A stretch of 64,000 nucleotides of DNA, taken from positions 5,146,001 through 5,210,000 of the forward strand of contig CAJFCV020000004.1 in assembly GCA_904066235.2 (NCBI GenBank), in the 5' to 3' direction. The notes under the pieces are model-generated. The model was not told where the DNA came from. It saw only the letters and a program-made list of their open reading frames with translations, and made no database searches. Shown piece after piece: positions 60,001 through 64,000 of this stretch. Position numbers and translations under genes: made by a program. The first letter of the stretch is position 1, and each line of letters begins with the position of its first letter. Source of the stretch: Bursaphelenchus xylophilus. Lineage: Eukaryota; Nematoda; Chromadorea; Rhabditida; Aphelenchoididae.

Positions 60001-61938
60001 TTCACTTTTGATGACACTCTCGATTCGTTTTCGCTGAGGCTCGGGACTTTTGTGCATGTTTTGGTGTGTTTGTCAAACTCGTCTTTTTGTTAAGTAAAGG
60101 TTAGAATTGTATTGAAAGGGTCGTTCCGAAAACATTTCTGCGCCACCGTTCCAAGGTCCTTTTTCCTGCGCTTCGGTTCTCCGGCCTCGGTCCGTTTCTC
60201 TCACTTTTTCTTTCGTTTGTGCCCGACCCAGCCTGGGCTGATCTTCACTCAGCGTATTGTTCTACCTTCCGAACGTCGAGAGATGGCTCATCTCTCTCAT
60301 AACTTGCTATGATTGAATCAACTATTCCTAGCCGGCATAGTTCAGTGGGGATTGGCCAGAGTCTATTTGCCGAAAAAATAAATATTTTAATTATTCCCCT
60401 AAGCGTCTTAATTTGTTTTTTTTCTCGCCAAAATTAGTCTACAACTTTGATCGGAAAAGAAGACCAGAGTGTCTTATCATGTTGCCAGCCCCCTCTTTTC
60501 GTTTCACTGATTGACTTGTCAGTGAGTGCCCTAAAGGGGAATAAAAAGTGCGGTGACTAATTTGAGGCCAGAAGACGAGTTAAAAGACGTTTGCTGCGTA
60601 ATGACCTTCCGCACGGTGCATCCTTTCCCTTCCTGCCGAAGCCTGACCCTCTTCGGCTTCTTGAGTTTGTTCGGCTTCGTTTTTGTTATTTTTTCTAATC
60701 CGATTTTCAGAGACGCGGCCCAAATTCCGTCGGTTTCTGGGTTGGGCCAAGTCGCTTTGCACGGGCGGTTCGGAACGGTTGGGAATCTTTCAAAACACGT
60801 TCGCCGTTAAATTTTATGGCTTATGGTGGGGTTTTGTTTCTATTGGGCTGACGGGCGGGCCCGGCTTTGGCGCCAATGCAAAATATTATTGGTCTTTGGG
60901 GAAAATCAGACAAAAAATCGTGGGGGAATCTGAAGAAACGTCTGAATGGTCGATCCAATGGGTCTTAATTTAAACGTTTCTTATTTTTCATTCTTTGGAA
61001 AGAGCCCATTCTTTTATTAGCAAAATCTTTCAATCTTGCGACCAAAAATGCCGATTTGAAGGCATGGAATTGAGTTGCGCGACCACCAATTCCGGGCAGT
61101 TGTTTGATCCAGAGGCCGCGTTCGGTGGGTGCGGGGAGAACAGAATGGAAATGATATTATTTATGCAAAAAATAGCGGCGCAGTCGTTTTGTCGGCCTCA
61201 ATTCCGTCGTCCTCCGAATGTCTTTCTTCTCCATAACGCCTAGAACATCCTTCTTTTTATTGTAAACCCGCCGAAAACAGCACGAATGTCAAGGTTGGGC
61301 CCGTATTTTGAGCCCACATCGACCGATACGACGGCCATGCTTTCGGGCCGGAAAATGAGACTCCGGCGTTAAAAGGGACGGCCATTTTTTGGGCTGTCGG
61401 AACCGACTTCCGCTCTAGAATTCAGTGCCGATTTCAGGTGCGGAGATACGAGACTTTTGATAGTAATTTAGACGATGTAGGTGAGCCCAAAGTTAATTGC
61501 ACATCTTCAAGTTGTGCTTGTTGATTTGGTTGTTATCGCCATTGGTTTCCAAGTCTTTCTTCTTTTTTGTTCTTTTATGCAGAATTCCCAGCGTGTTACC
61601 AGGGGACGAGACGATTTACGTAGAATGGGGTCGGGTGTATCTGGTTTCATACTTGATGTATATGCCTTTCCGTGGCCCGACCCACGGAAATGGATATTAT
61701 CTATTGGTTTTCGATAACGTTCGGCCTTTTTGATACGCGTTGGCTATTTTTCTGTCCCGTGTGATTCCCCATTGACATCAGGGTAATATAAATGACGTTT
61801 CAGTTTGCCACCTTAAACCTCAACCAAGGATTTTAAACCATTCTCTCGGGTTTCTGTTCCGTTTCCGACACTTGTACATAATTCTTCACTTGAATAAACT
61901 CGGTGTGTACATATTTCCTCTGCCTTGAATCACTCGAA
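57032..61938. other. Gene-free region upstream of the ZCCHC24-like gene
   Basis: About 4.9 kb with no convincing gene. Long open frames at 58242-58907 (+) and 58845-59405 (-) fall in G+C-richer DNA and show no family resemblance or splice support. A tRNA 5'-half-like stretch (GCCGGCATAGTTCAGTGGGG) occurs at about 60332. No transposon ends were recognised. It may contain upstream regulatory DNA or 5' exons. Confidence 0.4.
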
Positions 61939-63312
<1,374 letters not shown>

Positions 63313-64000
63313 ACTAGCTATGAAAACATCCATCAAATGAGTGTATGTAAAAAGAAGAGCCAGTCCAAGTCCACTGCCTTGGATCGGGCCGATCTAATTA
63401 AAAGTTTCTGTATATTCAGTTCTTTTTCGAGTCCACCGATGTGTCTCTCATCTCCAGGACTGTATCTATATTATATTTGAATACCTTCATCGTTCTTTTT
63501 GTACATTTTTCTATTTGTTTTTAATATAATAACTGATGTTGTACATAAACCCCTAAGGTGAATGCGTGTGTCGCCCCGAGCGAGTTCCGAGAATCCACGG
63601 ATCCTCCCCCTTTTCATCCGGTCAAGAGTTATTATTGTAGATAAGTATGATAGGAATAAATTTGTTTCCCCAAACTCAGCTTTTCTTCCGTATGAGGGAA
63701 ACATCGGATACTGAACAAACATAAGATGCAAAGTGAACTGGCAAGATGTGAAGGATTGGAAGCTTGTTTCTGATTACATAATCAACATACATAATATAAT
63801 CTAGATGTATGTATTAATGCACTTTGAAAGGTCATTAAAATTAGAGCAAAGTACAACATCAGGGACTGTCCGAAGCACCTGTCGCATCAAGGCCCTTCAC
63901 AAACACATTCCTTAAATTTAAAAGTCTGGATTTGCAAGTAGCGCTAATTCTGTCCTTCCATTAGACCTTCAGATATCAGAGAATGTTGACCGAAGAGAAA
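63313..64000. other. 3' flank of ZCCHC24-like gene; possible end of a minus-strand gene at the edge
   Basis: This holds 3' sequence of the preceding gene. On the minus strand, 63860-63914 could encode a terminal exon (RNVFVKGLDATGASDSP then stop) after a TTTAAG acceptor, with a possible previous exon at 63975-64000. This is too little to confirm. Nothing else was recognised. Confidence 0.3.

Noticed and set aside
60332..60372. tRNA 5'-half-like sequence GCCGGCATAGTTCAGTGGGG
   Set aside because: An A-box is present but no B-box or T-arm follows; AT-rich sequence replaces the 3' half.

Overview
The window looks like nuclear DNA of a nematode, probably not Caenorhabditis. Most introns are 35-60 nt, with acceptors ending ttttag or tttcag and a few ending aag. 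The recognisable proteins match C. elegans-type families: EBAX-1/ZSWIM8, ZW10/CZW-1, CEY Y-box protein, PMCA calcium pump, tandem acetylcholine-receptor-like subunits and a divergent nuclear hormone receptor. No bacterial, viral or organellar genes and no rRNA were seen. The genus cannot be fixed from sequence reading alone. All gene models are hand-spliced from reading frame, GT/GC-AG signals and remembered family resemblance; no search was run.

Layout. 0-13 kb: end of a ZSWIM8 gene (+), then an F-box gene and ZW10 (both -, 221 bp apart), a nest of transposons directly upstream of the ZW10 start, and RNase H2 subunit B (+). 13-21 kb: a secreted BPI/LBP-type lipid-binding protein, an unrecognised protein and a glutamine-rich 850-aa protein (all +), then a cold-shock-domain Y-box protein (-). 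21-29 kb: upstream region and a full 12-exon plasma-membrane Ca2+-ATPase (+). 29-38.5 kb: two clear paralogues, and a possible third, of an unrecognised secreted or single-pass membrane family with a CCxxCCC motif (all -). 38.8-44.5 kb: two tandem nicotinic-type Cys-loop channel subunits (+). 45.5-48.3 kb: a nuclear hormone receptor (-). 48.3-61.9 kb: about 13.6 kb with no supported gene but several inverted-repeat transposons. 61.9-63.3 kb: a ZCCHC24-like zinc-binding protein (+).

The most distinctive content is the transposon population, almost all non-autonomous. There are two hAT-like elements with perfect 8-bp target duplications and GGCCC-rich ends. One of these carries a 0.77-kb hairpin with a tRNA-like sequence in each arm. 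There are several TA-flanked inverted-repeat families, nested insertions, and many insertions inside host introns (F-box, RNase H2B, a channel subunit, a membrane-protein paralogue and the ZCCHC24-like gene). Three GC-AG introns are also visible, one of them at a position where the neighbouring paralogue uses GT.

The genes do not form an obvious single pathway. The local organisation reflects tandem duplication (channel pair, membrane-protein set) and housekeeping genes.
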